From Molossus alvarezi (lineage: Eukaryota; Chordata; Mammalia; Chiroptera; Molossidae): 64,000 nt of DNA. A model generated the notes under the pieces. That model saw nothing but the letters and a program-made list of their open reading frames with translations. It did not search any database and was not told the origin of the DNA. Positions 22,117-35,870 of the stretch are shown in pieces. The DNA is taken from contig CM073907.1 in NCBI GenBank assembly GCA_037176705.1, forward strand, positions 15,283,001-15,347,000, read 5' to 3'. How positions within the stretch are numbered: the stretch's first letter is position 1; every line of letters begins with the position of its first letter. The position numbers and the translations under genes were made by a program.

Positions 22117-25100
22117 TGGGGTGCTGATGCCCAAGTGAGGCCTGCTTAACCCAGCAGGGACTGTGCCATCCAGTTACTCGAGGGACCTGCGGGGGGCTGC
22201 AGCACCAGAGAGGCTTGTGCAACCCAGCAGGTATGGCACGATCTACTTACCCACAGGCCTGCCGGGTGCTGAAGCACCAGAGGACAGTGAAAACCAGCAG
22301 GGACTGTGTCATACAGTTACCATGGGGTCTGTACCATCTAATTACCCACGGGGCATGCCAGTTGCTGAAGAACCAGAGGCCTGTGCAACCCAGCAAGGTC
22401 TGCACAATCTAGTTACCCACAGGATTGCAGGGTGCTGAAGTACCAGAGGTCTGTGCAACCCAGCAGGGATTGTGCCTTTCAGGTAACCACGGGACATGTG
22501 AGGTGCTGAAGCACAAGAGAGTCCTGAGCAACCCAGAAGGGACTGTGCAATCTAGTTACCCGTAGATGCTAAAACAACAGAGAGGCCAGTGCAACACAGC
22601 AGCGACTATTTACCCAAAGGCTTGAAGGGTGCTGAAGTAACAGAGTCCTATGTGACCTAGGAGGAATTGTGTCATCCAGTTACCCTCAGGACCTGCGGGG
22701 TGCTGAAGCACAAGAGTGCCCTTTGCAACCTAGCAGGGACTGTGCAATCCAATTTCGCTCAAGACTTGTGGGGTGCTGAACCATCAGAGAGTCCTTTGTG
22801 ACACAGCAAGGACTACACCATCTAGTTATCCAAGTAACCTGTGGGGTGCTAGCAACAGAGAGGCCTGCACAACACAGCAGGGACTGTGGCATCCAAATAT
22901 GCAGGGGATCAATGGGGTGCTGAAGCACCAGAGAAGCCTGTGCCACCTAGCAGACACTGTGCCATCTAATTACCTGTGGGTCGTGTGGGGCGCAGAAGTA
23001 ACAGAGAGGCCTGTGTGACCCAGCACGGACTGTGCGATATAATTCCCAAGGGGTATGTGGGGTGCTGAAGCCCCAGACAGGCCGGGGGAATTAAATAGTG
23101 ATTGTGCCATCCAGGTAACCACAGGAACTGCACTGTGCTGATGTACCAGGGAGGCATGTGTAACCAAGCAGGGACTGTGCCATTTAATTATCGGAGGGAC
23201 CTGAGGGGTTCAAAAGAACCAGAAAGGCCTGTGTGGCCCAGCAGGACAGTGCGATCTAGTTACTCACAGCCTAAAGAATGCTGAAGCACCAGAGGCCTAC
23301 GCAACCCAACAGTGACTCTGAGAACTAGTTACCTGCGATAATCACGGGGTGCTAAAGCACCATAGAGGCCTGTGCACCCAGTAGGAATTGTGCCATCCAG
23401 TTACCCGCGGTACCTGCGAGGTACTGAAGTACCAGAGAGGCTTGGGCGACCCAGCCTGGACTGTGAGATGTATTTACCCAGGGAAATTGCAGGGTGCTAA
23501 TACAACAGAGAGGCCTGTGCGACACAACAGAGACTTCCCAACCTAGTTACCCATGGGTCTTCAGGCTGCTGACCACCACAGGGATGTGTGAACTAGTTAC
23601 CTGTGGGAAATACGGTGTGCTAAAACACCGGAGAGGCAAGGGAACCAATGAGAGACTGGGCCATCCAGTTACCTGTGGGACCAGCAGGGTGCTGAAGCAC
23701 CTCAGAGGCCAGTGCGACGCAGTAGGGACTGCACAATTTAGTTACCAATAGGGCCCGTGGCGTGCTGAAGCACCAGAGAGGCCTGTGGAAACCAGAGGAA
23801 ACAGTGCCATCGAGTTACCCGTGGCACTTGCGGGGAGCTAAAACACTGGAGAGGTTTGTGCGACCCAGCAGACACTGCATGATCTAGGTAGTTACTGGGT
23901 CTGCTGGGTGCTGAAGCACCAAATAAGCCTGCAGAACCCAGTGTGGACTTTGCCATGCATTTTCTCTTGGGACCTGCAGGGTGTTGAAGCACTAGAGAAG
24001 CCTGTGTGACCCAGCAGGAACTGTGCGATCTAGTTACCTGCGGAAACTTCGGGGTGCTAAAACAACACAGAGGCCTGTGGGATCCAGCAGGGATTGGACA
24101 ATGTAGTTACCCACAAGCCTGCAGGGTTGTGAAGCACCACTGGCCTCCGTAACCAGCATAGACTGTGCCATCAATTTACTCTGAGGAACGGAGGGGTGCT
24201 GAAGCCCCAGAGAGTCCAGTGCAACCCAGCAGGGATTGCCTGACCTAGTCACCCATGGGGCTTACACGCTGCTGACGCACCTAAAGACTGTGCGACTAAC
24301 AAGAGACTGTGCAATCCAGTGACCCGAGGAAACTATGGGGGGGTTAAAACACCAGAGAGGTCTGTGCAACCCAACAGGAAATGCGTTGTCTAGGTACCCA
24401 TTGTGCCCACGTGCTGCTGAAGCACCACAAAGGCCTGAGCAACCCAACAGGGACTATGCCATCCAGTTACCCTCAGTAACTGAACGTGCTGAAGCACCAG
24501 AGAGGGCTGTGTGACCTACCAGGTACTGTGCCATCAAATTTCCCACAGGACATGCAAAGTGCAGAAGCACCAGAGACGCCTGTGAGACCAAACACGGACT
24601 GCATGATCTAGTTACCCATGGAGTCCTTTGGGGGCATCAGCACCAGACAGGCCTGCAAAACCCAGCAGAGACTGTGCCAAAAAGTTAACCACAGAACCTG
24701 CAGGGTGCTGAAGCACCAGAGGCCTTTGTGACCCAGCAGGAACTGTGCCTATTAATTACTTGCGGGACATGCAGATTGCTGAAGCAACAGAGTCTTGTGT
24801 GACTGAGAAGATACTGTGTGATCTAGTTACCCGTGGCTCTGCAGGGTGGTGAAGCACGAGAGAGGCCATTGCGACCCAGCAGAGACTGTGTGATCTAGTT
24901 ACACATGGGACCTGTGGGGTGCTTAAGCATCAGAGAGGCCTGTGCCAACTAACAGGGACTGTGCCATCCAATTACCCACAGGAAACGCGGGGTGCCAAAG
25001 CGCCAGAGAGTCCTGTGCGACCCAGCAGCAACTGTGCGATCTAGTTACTCTCAAGAACTGAGGGTGCTAAAACAACATAGAGGCCTGTGCGATACAGCAG

Positions 25101-27020
25101 GGACCGTGAGATATACTTACCCACATGCCTGCATGGTCCTGAAGCAACAGAGTCCTGTGCGACCCAGCAGGAACTGTGCCATCCAGTTACCAGCCACACC
25201 TGCAGGCTGTTGAAGCTCCAGAGAAGCCAGTGCAACTTACCAGGGACTGTGCCATCCAATAGCTTGTGCAACTTGTGAGCTGCAGAAGCACTAGAGGGGC
25301 CTGTGGAACCCCAGGCGACATTGCACAAACTAGTTTCCCATGAGACTGTTGGGGTGCTGAAGTACCATAGAGGCCTATGCCACACAGAAGGGACTGTGGC
25401 ATCCAGTTACATGTGCGAACTGCATGCTGCCAAAACACCAGATAGCCCTGTAAGACCCAGCAGGGATTGCAAAATCTAGTTACCCAAGGGGCCTGTTGCT
25501 TGCTGAGGCACAAGAGAGGCTTGCAGAACCCAGCAGGGACAGTGCCATCCATTTACCAATGGGACCTTCTTGGTGATGAAGTACCAGAGAGGGCAATGCG
25601 ACCTGGCGGGGACTGGCTAACCAATTACCTGCAGGACATGCGGGGTGTTGAAGTACCAGAGGCCTGCGCGACACAGCAGTGACTGTGCATCTAGTTACCA
25701 ATTGGAACTGCAGGGTGCTAAAACAGCAGAGAGTCCTGTGTGAGCCAAAAGGAACTATGTGATCGAGGTACCCACTGAGCTGGTGGAGTACTTAAGGCAC
25801 AAAAATGGCCTGCACAACCCAGGATGGACTGTGCCACCCAGTTAACCCTGGGACCTGAGGGGTGCTGAAGAACCAGAGAAGCCTGTGCGACCTACCATGG
25901 ACAGTGCCATCCAATTACACACAGGAGCTGCGGGGTGCTGAAGCACCAGAGAGGCCTGTGTGACCTACCAGGGATTGTGCCATCCAGCTACCCATGGAAC
26001 CTGTGGGGTGCTGAAACACCAGAGAGTCCTGTGTGACCCAGCAGGAACTGTGCCATCCAGTTACCAGCAAAACCTGCAGGCTGCTAAAGCTCCAGAGAAT
26101 CCGGTGCAACCTAGCAGGGACTGTGCCATCCAATAGCTCGCGCAACTTGTGAGCTGCAGAAGCACTAGAGAGGCCTGTGCAACCCAGCAGACATTGCACA
26201 GTCTAGTTTCCCATGAGCCTGGGGGGATGCTGAAGCACCATAGAGCCCTGTGCAACACAGCAGGACTGTGCCATCCAGTTACACGTGGGAACAGCATGCT
26301 GCCAAAACACCGGATAGTCCTGTAAGACCCAGAAGGGACTACATAATCTAGTCACCCACGGAAACTGCGGAGTGCTAATACACCAGTTAGGCCTGTGGGG
26401 CCAAGTAGGAACTGTGGCATCTCATGACCTGAAGATATGCAGTGTGATAAAATGCCAGAGACACCTGTGTGACCCATCAAAGCCTGCGCGATCTAGTGCC
26501 AGCATGCGGCTGAAGAACCTGGACCTGCATTAGCTATTGGGACTGTGCCATCAGGTTACCCACGAGACCTGGGTGCAGCTAAAACACCAGAGAGGCTTTT
26601 GCACTCAACAGAGAGTGCCCGACCTGTTACCCATGGGTCTACAGGTTGCTGAAGCACCAGAGGCCTGTGGGACCTAGCAGGGACTGTGCAAACTAGTTAC
26701 CCATGGGAACTACAGGGTGGTAAAGCACCGGAGAGGCCTGAGCACTCAGCAGGGACTGTCCCATCTAGTTACCCGTGGGTCCTGTGGGGTGCTGAAGCAC
26801 CAGTGAGGCCGATGAAAACCACCAGGGACTGCATGATCGAAGTACCCATTGGGCCTGCGTGCTGCTGAAGCACCATAAAGGACTGTGCCACACAGCAGGG
26901 ACTGTGCCATCCAGTTAACCCTATGACCTGTAAGGTGCTGAAGCACGGAAGAGGTCTGTGCAACCCAGCAGAGACTGCAAGATCTAGTTACCCATGGGAT
27001 CCATGGGGTGCTGAAGCACC
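22117..27020 (+). repeat. Higher-order minisatellite block A (about 4.9 kb)
   Basis: A long run of divergent 73-bp units that recurs nearly unit for unit at 30968-35870. For example the piece at 25915-26199 recurs at 34763-35047, an offset of 8,848; earlier in the block the offset is about 8,920 because block B has one extra unit near 31000. Confidence 0.85.
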
Positions 27021-27554
27021 AGAGTTCTGTGGGACCTAGCAGGGACTGTGTCAGCTAGTTACCCGTGGGACCTGCTGGATACAGGAGCACCAGAGAGGGC
27101 TCTACCACCCAACTGGGTTGTGCCATCACATTACCCGCGGGTCCTGTGGGGTGCTGAAGCACCAGAGAGGGCAGTGCTAACCACCAGGAACTGCATGATC
27201 CAGGTATCCACTGGGCCTGCATGGTGCTAAAGCACCAAAAAGGCCTGCGCAACCCAGCAGGTAATGTGCCATCCAGTTACCCGCAAGACCTGGAAGGTGC
27301 TGAAGCTAAAAGAGGTTGTGGCAACCCAGCAGGTACTGCACAATCTAGGTACCCACTGGGCTTGCGTGCTGCTGAAGGACCTAAAAGGCCTGCCAACCCA
27401 GCAGGGACTGTGCCACCCAGTTACTCTTGGGAGCTGCAGGGAGCTGAAGCACCGGAGAGGCCTGTGCGACCTACCAGGGACCGTTCCATCTAATTACCCG
27501 CGTGACCTGAGAGGTGCTGAAGCACTGGAGAGTCCTGTGCGACCCAGTAGGGAC

Positions 27555-30500
27555 TGCACATCTTAGTTACCAATAGGGTCCGTGGAGTGCTGAAGCACCA
27601 GAGAGGCTTGTGGAAACCAGAAGTGACTGTGCCATCCAGTTACCCGTGGAACTTGCGGGGTGCTAAAACACTGGAGAGGCTTGTGCTACCCAGCAGAGAC
27701 TGCATGATCTTGGTAGTTTCTGGGTCTGCTGGGTGCTGAAGCACCAAAAAAGCCTGCACAACCCAGCATGGAGTTTGCCATGCATTTTCTCTTGGGACCT
27801 GCGGGGTGTTGAAGCACTAGAGAGGCCTGTATGACCCAGCAGGAACTGTGTGATCTAGTTAGCTGTGGAAGCTATGGGGTGCTATAACAACACAGAGGCC
27901 TGTGGGATGCAGCAGGGATTGGACAATGCCTTTACCCACAGGACTGCAGGATTCTGAAGCACCACAGGCCTCCGTAACCCAGCAGAGACTGTGCCATCCA
28001 GTTACCTGCGGAACATGCAGGGTGCTCAAGCACCAAAGAGGCCGGTGCGACCCAACAGGGACGGCCTGACCTACCTACCCATGAGGCTTGAGGGCTGCTG
28101 AAGCTCCTGATGTCTGTGCGACCAAGAAGTGACTGTGCGAACGAGTTACCAGTGGGAAATACAGGGTGTAAAAACAACAGGAGGACTATGCGCCCTGTGG
28201 GGACTGTGCTATCTAGTTACCCAATGGGCCTGTAGTGTGCTGAAGCACCAGTGGCCTGTGAAAAACAGCAGGGACTGAGAATACTAGTTACCCATCACAA
28301 CTACGAGGTGCTAAAACACCAGCATGGCCTGTGCACCCAGCAGGGACTGTGCTACCTAATTACCGTTGGGATTTGAAGGGTGCTGAAGCACCAGAGAGGC
28401 CAGTGCAACCCAGCAGGGATTGCCTGACCTAGTCACCCATGGGGCTTACACGCTGCTGACACACCTGAAGACTGTGCGACTAACAAGAGACGGTGCAATC
28501 CAGTGACCCGAGAGAACTATGGGGTGTTAAAACACCAGAGAGGTCTGTGCAAACCAGCAGGAAATGCGTTGTCTAGGTACCCATTGTGCCCACGGGCTGC
28601 TGAAGCACCACAAAGGCCTGAGCAACCCAGCAGAGGCTATGCCATACAGTTACCCTCCGTAACTGAACGTGCTGAAGCACCAGAGAGGGCTGTGTGACCT
28701 ACCAGGTACTGTGCCATCAAATTTCCAAACAGGACATGCAGAGTGCAGAAGCACCAGAGACGCCTGTGAGACCAAGCACGGACTGCATGATCTAGTTACC
28801 CATGGAGTCCTTTGGGGACTTCAGCACCAGAGAGGCCTGCAGAACCCAGCAGGGACAGTGCCATAAACTAAACCACGGAACCTGCAGGGTGCTGAAGCAC
28901 CAGAGGCCTTTGTGACCCAGCAGGAACTGTGCCTATTAATTACTTGCGGGGCATGCAGATTGCTGAAGCAACAGAGTCTTGTGTGACTGAGAAGATACTG
29001 TGTGATCTAGTTACCCGTGGCTCTGCAGGGTGCTGAAGCACGAGAGAGGCCATTGCGACCCAGCAGAGACTGCGTGATCTAGTTACACATGGGACCTGTG
29101 GGGTGCTTAAACATCAGAGAGGCCTGTGCCAACTAACAGGGACTGTGCCATCCAATTACCCACAGGAAATGCGGGGTGGCGAAGCGCCAGAGAGGCCTGT
29201 GCGACCCAGCAGCAACTGTGCGATCTAGTTACTCTCAAGAACTGAGGGTGCTAAAACAACATAGAGGCCTGTGCGATACAGCAGGGACCGTGAGATCTAC
29301 TTACCCACATGCCTGCATGGTCCTGAAGCAACAGAGTCCTGTGCGACCCAGCAGGAACTGTGCCATCCTGTTACCAGCACTCTGCAGGCTGCTGAATCTC
29401 CAGAGAAGCCAGTGCAACCTACCAGGGACTGTGCCATCCAATAGCTTGTGCAACTTGTGAGCTGCAGAAGCACTAGAGGGGCCTGTGCAACCCAGCAGAC
29501 ATTGCACAAACTAGTCTCCCATGAGGCTGTTGGGGTGCTGAAGTACCACAGAGGCCTATGCCACACAGAAGGGACTGTGGCATCCAGTTACATGTGCGAA
29601 CTGCATGCTGCCAAAACACCAGATAGTCCTGTAAGACCCAGCAGGGACTGCAAAATCTAGTTACCCAAGGGGCCTGTTGCTTGCTGAGGCACAAGAGAAG
29701 CTTGCAGAACCCAGCAGGGACAGTGCCATCCATTTACCAATGGGACCTTCTTGGTGATGAAGTACCAGAGAGGGCAATGCGACCTGGCGGGGACTGGCTA
29801 ACAAATTACCTGCAGAACATGCGGGGTGTTGAAGTACCAGAGGCCTGCGCGACACAGCAGTGACTGTGCATCTAGTTACCAATTGGAACGGCAGGGTGCT
29901 AAAACAGCAGAGAGTCCTGTGTGACCCAAAAGGAACTATGTGATCGAGGTACCCACTGAGCTGGTGGAGTACTTAAGGCACAAAAATGGCCTGCACAACC
30001 CAGGATGGACTGTGCCACCCAGTTAACCCTGGGACCTGAGGGGTGCTGAAGTACCAGAGAAGCCTGTGCGACCTACCATGGACAGTGCCATCCAATTACA
30101 CACAGGAGCTGCGGGGTGCTGAAGCACCAGAGAGGCCTGTGTGACCTACCAGGGATTGTGCCATCCAGCTACCCATGGAACCTGTGGGGTGCTGAAACAC
30201 CAGAGAGTCCTGTGTGACCCAGCAGGAACTGTCCCATCCAGTTACCAGCAAAACCTGCAGGCTGCTAAAGCTCCAGAGAAGCCGGTGCAACCTAGCAGGG
30301 ACTGTGCCATCCAATAGCTCGCGCAACTTGTGAGCTGCAGAAGCACTAGAGAGGCCTGTGCAACCCAGCAGACATTGCACAGTCTAGTTTCGCATGAGGC
30401 TGGTGGGATGCTGAAGCACCATAGAGCCCTGTGCAACACAGCAGGACTGTGCCATCCAGTTACACGTGGGAACAGCATGCTGCCAAAACACCGGATAGTC

Positions 30501-30967
30501 CTGTAAGACCCAGAAGGGACTACATAATCTAGTCACCCACGGAAACTGCGGAGTGCTAATACACCAGTTAGGCCTGTGGGACCAAGTAGGGACTGTGGCA
30601 TCTCATGACCTGAAGATATGCAGTGTGATAAAATGCCAGAGACACCTGTGTGACCCATCAAAGCCTGCGCGATCTAGTGCCAGCATGCGGCTGAAGAACC
30701 TGGACCTGCATTAGCTATTGGGACTGTGCCATCAGGTTACCCACGAGACCTGGGTGCAGCTAAAACACCAGAGAGGCTTTTGCACTCAACAGAGAGTGCC
30801 CGACCTGTTACCCATGGGTCTACAGGTTGCTGAAGCACCAGAGGCCTGTGGGACCTAGCAGGGACTGTGCAAACTAGTTACCCATGGGAACTACAGGGCG
30901 GTAAAGCACTGGAGAGGCCTGAGCACTCAGCAGGGACTGTTCCATCTAGTTACCCGTGGGTCCTGTG
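27555..30967 (+). repeat. Higher-order block C (about 3.4 kb, partial copy)
   Basis: It corresponds to 23725-26780 of block A. From 28400 onward the match is close with an offset of about 4,181 to 4,185 (25480-25701 recurs at 29661-29882). The left 0.8 kb is more diverged and has extra units. Confidence 0.8.
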
Positions 30968-33900
30968 GGGTGCTGACGCCCAAGTGAGGCCTGCTTAACC
31001 TAGCAGGGAATGTGCCATCCAATTACCCATGGAACCTGTGGGGTGCTGAAGCTCCAGAGTCCTGCTTAACCCAGCAGGGACTGTGCCATCCAGTTACTCG
31101 AGGGACCTGCGGGGGGCTGAAGCACCAGAGAGGCTTGTGCAACCCAGCAGGTATGGCACGATCTACTTACCCACAGGCCTGCCGGGTGCTGAAGCACCAG
31201 AGGACAGTGAAAACCAGCAGAGACTGTGTCATACAGTTACCACGGGGTCTGTACCATCCAATTACCCACGGGGCATGCCAGTTACTGAAGAACCAGAGGC
31301 CTGTGCAACCCAGCAAGGTCTGCGCAATCTAGTTACCCACAGGACTGCAGGGTGCTGAAGCACCAGAGGTCTGTGCAACCCAGCAGGGATTGTGCCTTCC
31401 AGTTACCCACGGGACATGTGAGGTGCTGAAGCACAAGAGAGTCCTGAGCAACCCAGAAGGGACTGTGCAATCTAGTTACCCGTGGATTCTAAAACAACAG
31501 AGAGGCCAGTGCAACACAGCAGCGACTATTTACCCAAAGGCTTGAAGGGTGCTGAAGTAACAGAGTCCTATGTGACCTAGGAGGAATTGTGCCATCCAGT
31601 TACCCTCAGGTCGTGCGGGGTGCTGAAGCACAAGAGTGCCCTTTGCAACCTAGCAGGGACTGCAATCCAATTTCGCTCAAGACTTGTGGGGTGCTGAAGC
31701 ACCAGAGAGTCCTTTGCGACACAGCAACGACTGCACCATCTAGTTATCCAAGAAACCTGTGGAGTGCTAGCAACAGAGAGGCCTGCATAACACAGCAGGG
31801 ACTGTGGCATCCAATTATGCAGGGGATCAATGGGGTGCTGAAGCACCAGAGATGCCTGTGCCACCTAGCAGACACTGTGCCATCTAATTACCTGTGGGTC
31901 CTGTGGGGCGCAGAAGTAACAGAGAGGCCTGTGTGACCCAGCGCGGACTGTGCGATATAATTACCCAAGGGGTTTGTGGGGTGCTGAAGCACCAGAGAGG
32001 CCTGCGGAATTAAGCAGTGATTGTGCCATCCAGGTAACCACAGGAACTGCAGTGTGCTGAGGAACCATAGAGAGGCATGTGTAACCAAGCAGAGACTGTG
32101 CTATTTAATTATCGGAGGGACCTGAGGGGTTCAAAAGAACCAGAAAGGCCTGTGTGGCCCCGCAGGACAGTGAGATCTAGCTACTCACAGCCAAAGAATG
32201 CTGAAGCACCAGAGGCCTACGCAACCCAACAGTGACTCTGAGAACTAGTTACCTGCGATAACCACGGGGTGCTAAAGCACCATAGAGGCCTGTGCACCCA
32301 GTAGGAATTGTGCCATCCAGTTACCCGCGGTACCTGCGAGGTGCTGAAGTACCAGAGAGGCTTGGGCGACCCAGCCTGGACTGTGAGATCTAGTTACCCT
32401 CGGAAACTGCAGGGTGCTAATACAACAGAGAGGCCTGTGCGACACAACAGAGACTTCCCAACCTAGTTACCCATGGGTCTTCAGGCTGCTGACCCCCACA
32501 GGGATGTGTGAACTAGTTACCTGTGGGAAATACGGTGTGCTAAAACACCGGAGAGGCAAGTGAACCAATGAGAGACTGGGCCATCCAGTAACCTGTGGGA
32601 CCAGCAGGGTGCTGAAGCACCTCAGAGGCCAGTGCGACACAGTAGGGACTGCACAATTTAGTTACCAATAGGGCCCGTGGCGTGCTGAAGCACCAGAGAG
32701 GCCTGTGGAAACCAGAAGAGACTGTGCCATCGAGTTACCCGTGGCACTTGTGGGGAGCTAAAACACTGGAGAGGTTTGTGCGACCCAGCAGACACTGCAT
32801 GATCTAGGTAGTTACTGGGTCTGCTGGGTGCTGAAGCACCAAATAAGCCTGCACAACCCAGCGTGGACTTTGCCATGCATTTTCTCTTGGGACCTGCAGG
32901 GTGTTGAAGCACTAGAGAGGCCTGTGTGACCCAGCAGGAACTGTGCGATCTAGTTACCTGCGGAAACTTCGGGGTGCTAAAACAACACAGAGGCCTGTGG
33001 GATCCAGCAGGGATTGGACAATGTAGTTACCCACAAGCCTGCAGGGTTGTGAAGCACCACTGGCCTCCGTAACCCAGCATAGACTGTGCCACCCATTTAC
33101 TCTGAGGAACTGAGGGGTGCTGAAGCCCCAGAGAGGCCAGTGCAACCCAGCAGGGATTGCCTGACCTAGTCACCCATGGGGCTTACACGCTGCTGACGCA
33201 CCTAAAGACTGTGCGACCAACAAGAGACTGTGCAATCCAATGACCCAAGGGAACTACGGGGTGTTAAAACACCAGAGAGGTCCGTGCAACCCAGCAGGAA
33301 ATGCGTTGTCTAGGTACCCATTTTGCCCACGGGCTGCTGAAGCACCACAAAGGCCTGAGCAACCCAGCAGGGACTATGCCATCCAGTTACCCTCCGTAAC
33401 TGAACTTGCTGAAGCACCAGAGAGGGCTGTGTGACCTACCAGGTACTGTGACATCAAATTTCCCACAGGCCATGCAGGGTGCTGAAGCACCAGAGACGCC
33501 TGTGAGACACAGCACGGACTGCATGATCTAGTTACCCATGGAGTCCTTTGGGGGCTTCAGCGCCAGAGAGGCCTGCAGAACCCAGCAGAGACTGTGCCAT
33601 AAAGTTAACCACGGAACCTGCAGGTTGCTGAAGCAACAGAGTCTTGTGTGACTGAGAAGATACTGTGTGATCTAGTTACCCGTGGCTCTGCAGGGTGGTG
33701 AAGCACAAGAGAGGCCATTGCGACCCAGCAGAGACTGCGTGATCTAGTTACACATGGGACCTGTGGGGTGCTTAAGCATCAGAGAGGCCTGTGCCACCTA
33801 CCGGAGACTGTGTCATCCAATTACCCACAGGAAACGCGGGGTGCCGAAGCGCCAGAGAGGCCTGTGCGACCCAGCAGCAACTGTGCGATCTAGTTACTCT

Positions 33901-35870
33901 CAAGAACTGAGGGTGCTAAAACAACATAGAGGCCTGTGCGATACAGCAGGGACCGTGAGATCTACTTACCCACATGCCTGCCTGGTCCTAAAGCAACAGA
34001 GTCCTGTGCGACCCAGCAGGAACTGTGCCATCCAGTTACCAGCCACACCTGCAGGCTGTTGAAGCTCCAGAGAAGCCAGTGCAACCTACCAGGGACTGTG
34101 CCGTCCAATAGCTTGTGCAACTTGTGAGCTGCAGAAGCACTAGAGAGGCCTGTGCAACCCAGCAGACATTGCACAAACTAGTTTCCCATGAGGCTGTTGG
34201 GGTGCTGAAGTACCACAGAGGCCTATGCCACACAGCAGGGACTGTGGCATCCAGTTACATGTGCGAACTGCATGCTGCCAAAACACCAGATAGCCCTGTA
34301 AGACCCAGCAGGGACTGCAAAATCTAGTTACCCAAGGGGCCTGTTGCTTGCTGAGGCACAAGAGAGGCCTGCAAAACCCAGCAGGGACAGTGCCATCCAC
34401 TTACCAATGGGACCTTCTTGGTGATGAAGTACCAGAGAGGGCAACGCGACCTGGCGGGGACTGGCTACCCAATTACCTGCAGGGCATGTGGGGTGCTGAA
34501 CTACCAGAGGCCTGCGTGACACAGCAGTGACTGTGCATCCAGTTACCCATTGCAACTGCGGGGTGCTAAAACAGCAGAGAGTCCTGTGTGAGCCAAAAGG
34601 AACTATGTGATCGAGGTACCCACTGAGCTGGTGGAGTACTTAAGGCACAAAAATGGCCTGCACAACCCAGGATGGACTGTGCCACCCAGTTAACCCTGGG
34701 ACCTGAGGGGTGCTGAAGTACCAGAGAAGCCTGTGCGACCTACCATGGACAGTGCCATCCAATTACACACAGGAGCTGCGGGGTGCTGAAGCACCAGAGA
34801 GGCCTGTGTGACCTACCAGGGATTGTGCCATCCAGCTACCCATGGAACCTGTGGGGTGCTGAAACACCAGAGAGTCCTGTGTGACCCAGCAGGAACTGTG
34901 CCATCCAGTTACCAGCAAAACCTGCAGGCTGCTAAAGCTCCAGAGAAGCCGGTGCAACCTAGCAGGGACTGTGCCATCCAATAGCTCGCGCAACTTGTGA
35001 GCTGCAGAAGCACTAGAGAGGCCTGTGCAACCCAGCAGACATTGCACAGTCTAGTTTCGCATGAGGCTGGTGGGATGCTGAAGCACCATAGAGCCCTGTG
35101 CAACACAGCAGGACTGTGCCATCCAGTTACACGTGGGAACTGCATGCTGCCAAAACACCGGATAGTCCCTCCCCGTAGGGAGTGCATAATCTAGTTACAC
35201 ACGAAAACTGCGGGGTGCTAATACACCAGTTAGGCCTGTGTGACCCAGTAGAGACTGTGGCATCTCATGACCTGAAGATATGCAGTGTGATAAAATACCA
35301 GAGACACCTGTGTGACCCATCTGAGCCTGCACGATCTAGTGCCAGCATGGGTGAAGAACCTGAACCTGCATTACGGAGCAGGGACTGTGCCATCAGGTTA
35401 CCCACAAGACCTGTGGGTAGCTAAAACACCAGAGAGGCCTTTGCTCTCAGCAGACAGTGCCCGACCTCGTTACCCATGGGTCTACAGGGTGCTGAAGCAC
35501 CAGAGGTCTGTGGGACCTAGCAGTGACTGTGAGAACTAATTACCCATATAACCTACGGGGTGCTCAAACACCGAAGAGGCCTGTGCACTCAGCAGGGACT
35601 GTTCCATCTAGTTACCTGTGGGTCCTGTGGGGTGCTGAACCTCCAGAGAGGCCGGTGAAAACCACCAGGGACTGCATGATCAAGGTACGTATTGGGCCTG
35701 CGTGCTGCTGAAACACCATAAAGGCCTGTGCAACCCAGCAGGGACTGTGCCACCCAGTTAATCATATGACTTGTAAGGTGCTGAAGCACGGGAGAGGTCT
35801 GTGCGATCCAGTAGAGACTGCATGATCTAGTTACCCATGGGGTCCATGGGGTGCTGAAGCACCAGAGTGG
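30968..35870 (+). repeat. Higher-order block B (about 4.9 kb)
   Basis: It starts at 'gtgctgacgcccaagtgagg', the same unusual unit that opens block A at about 22120, and follows block A to its end. A further local duplication of about 0.79 kb follows (35475-36130 against 36270-36920). Units like 27010-27530 recur at about 37075-37440. Confidence 0.85.
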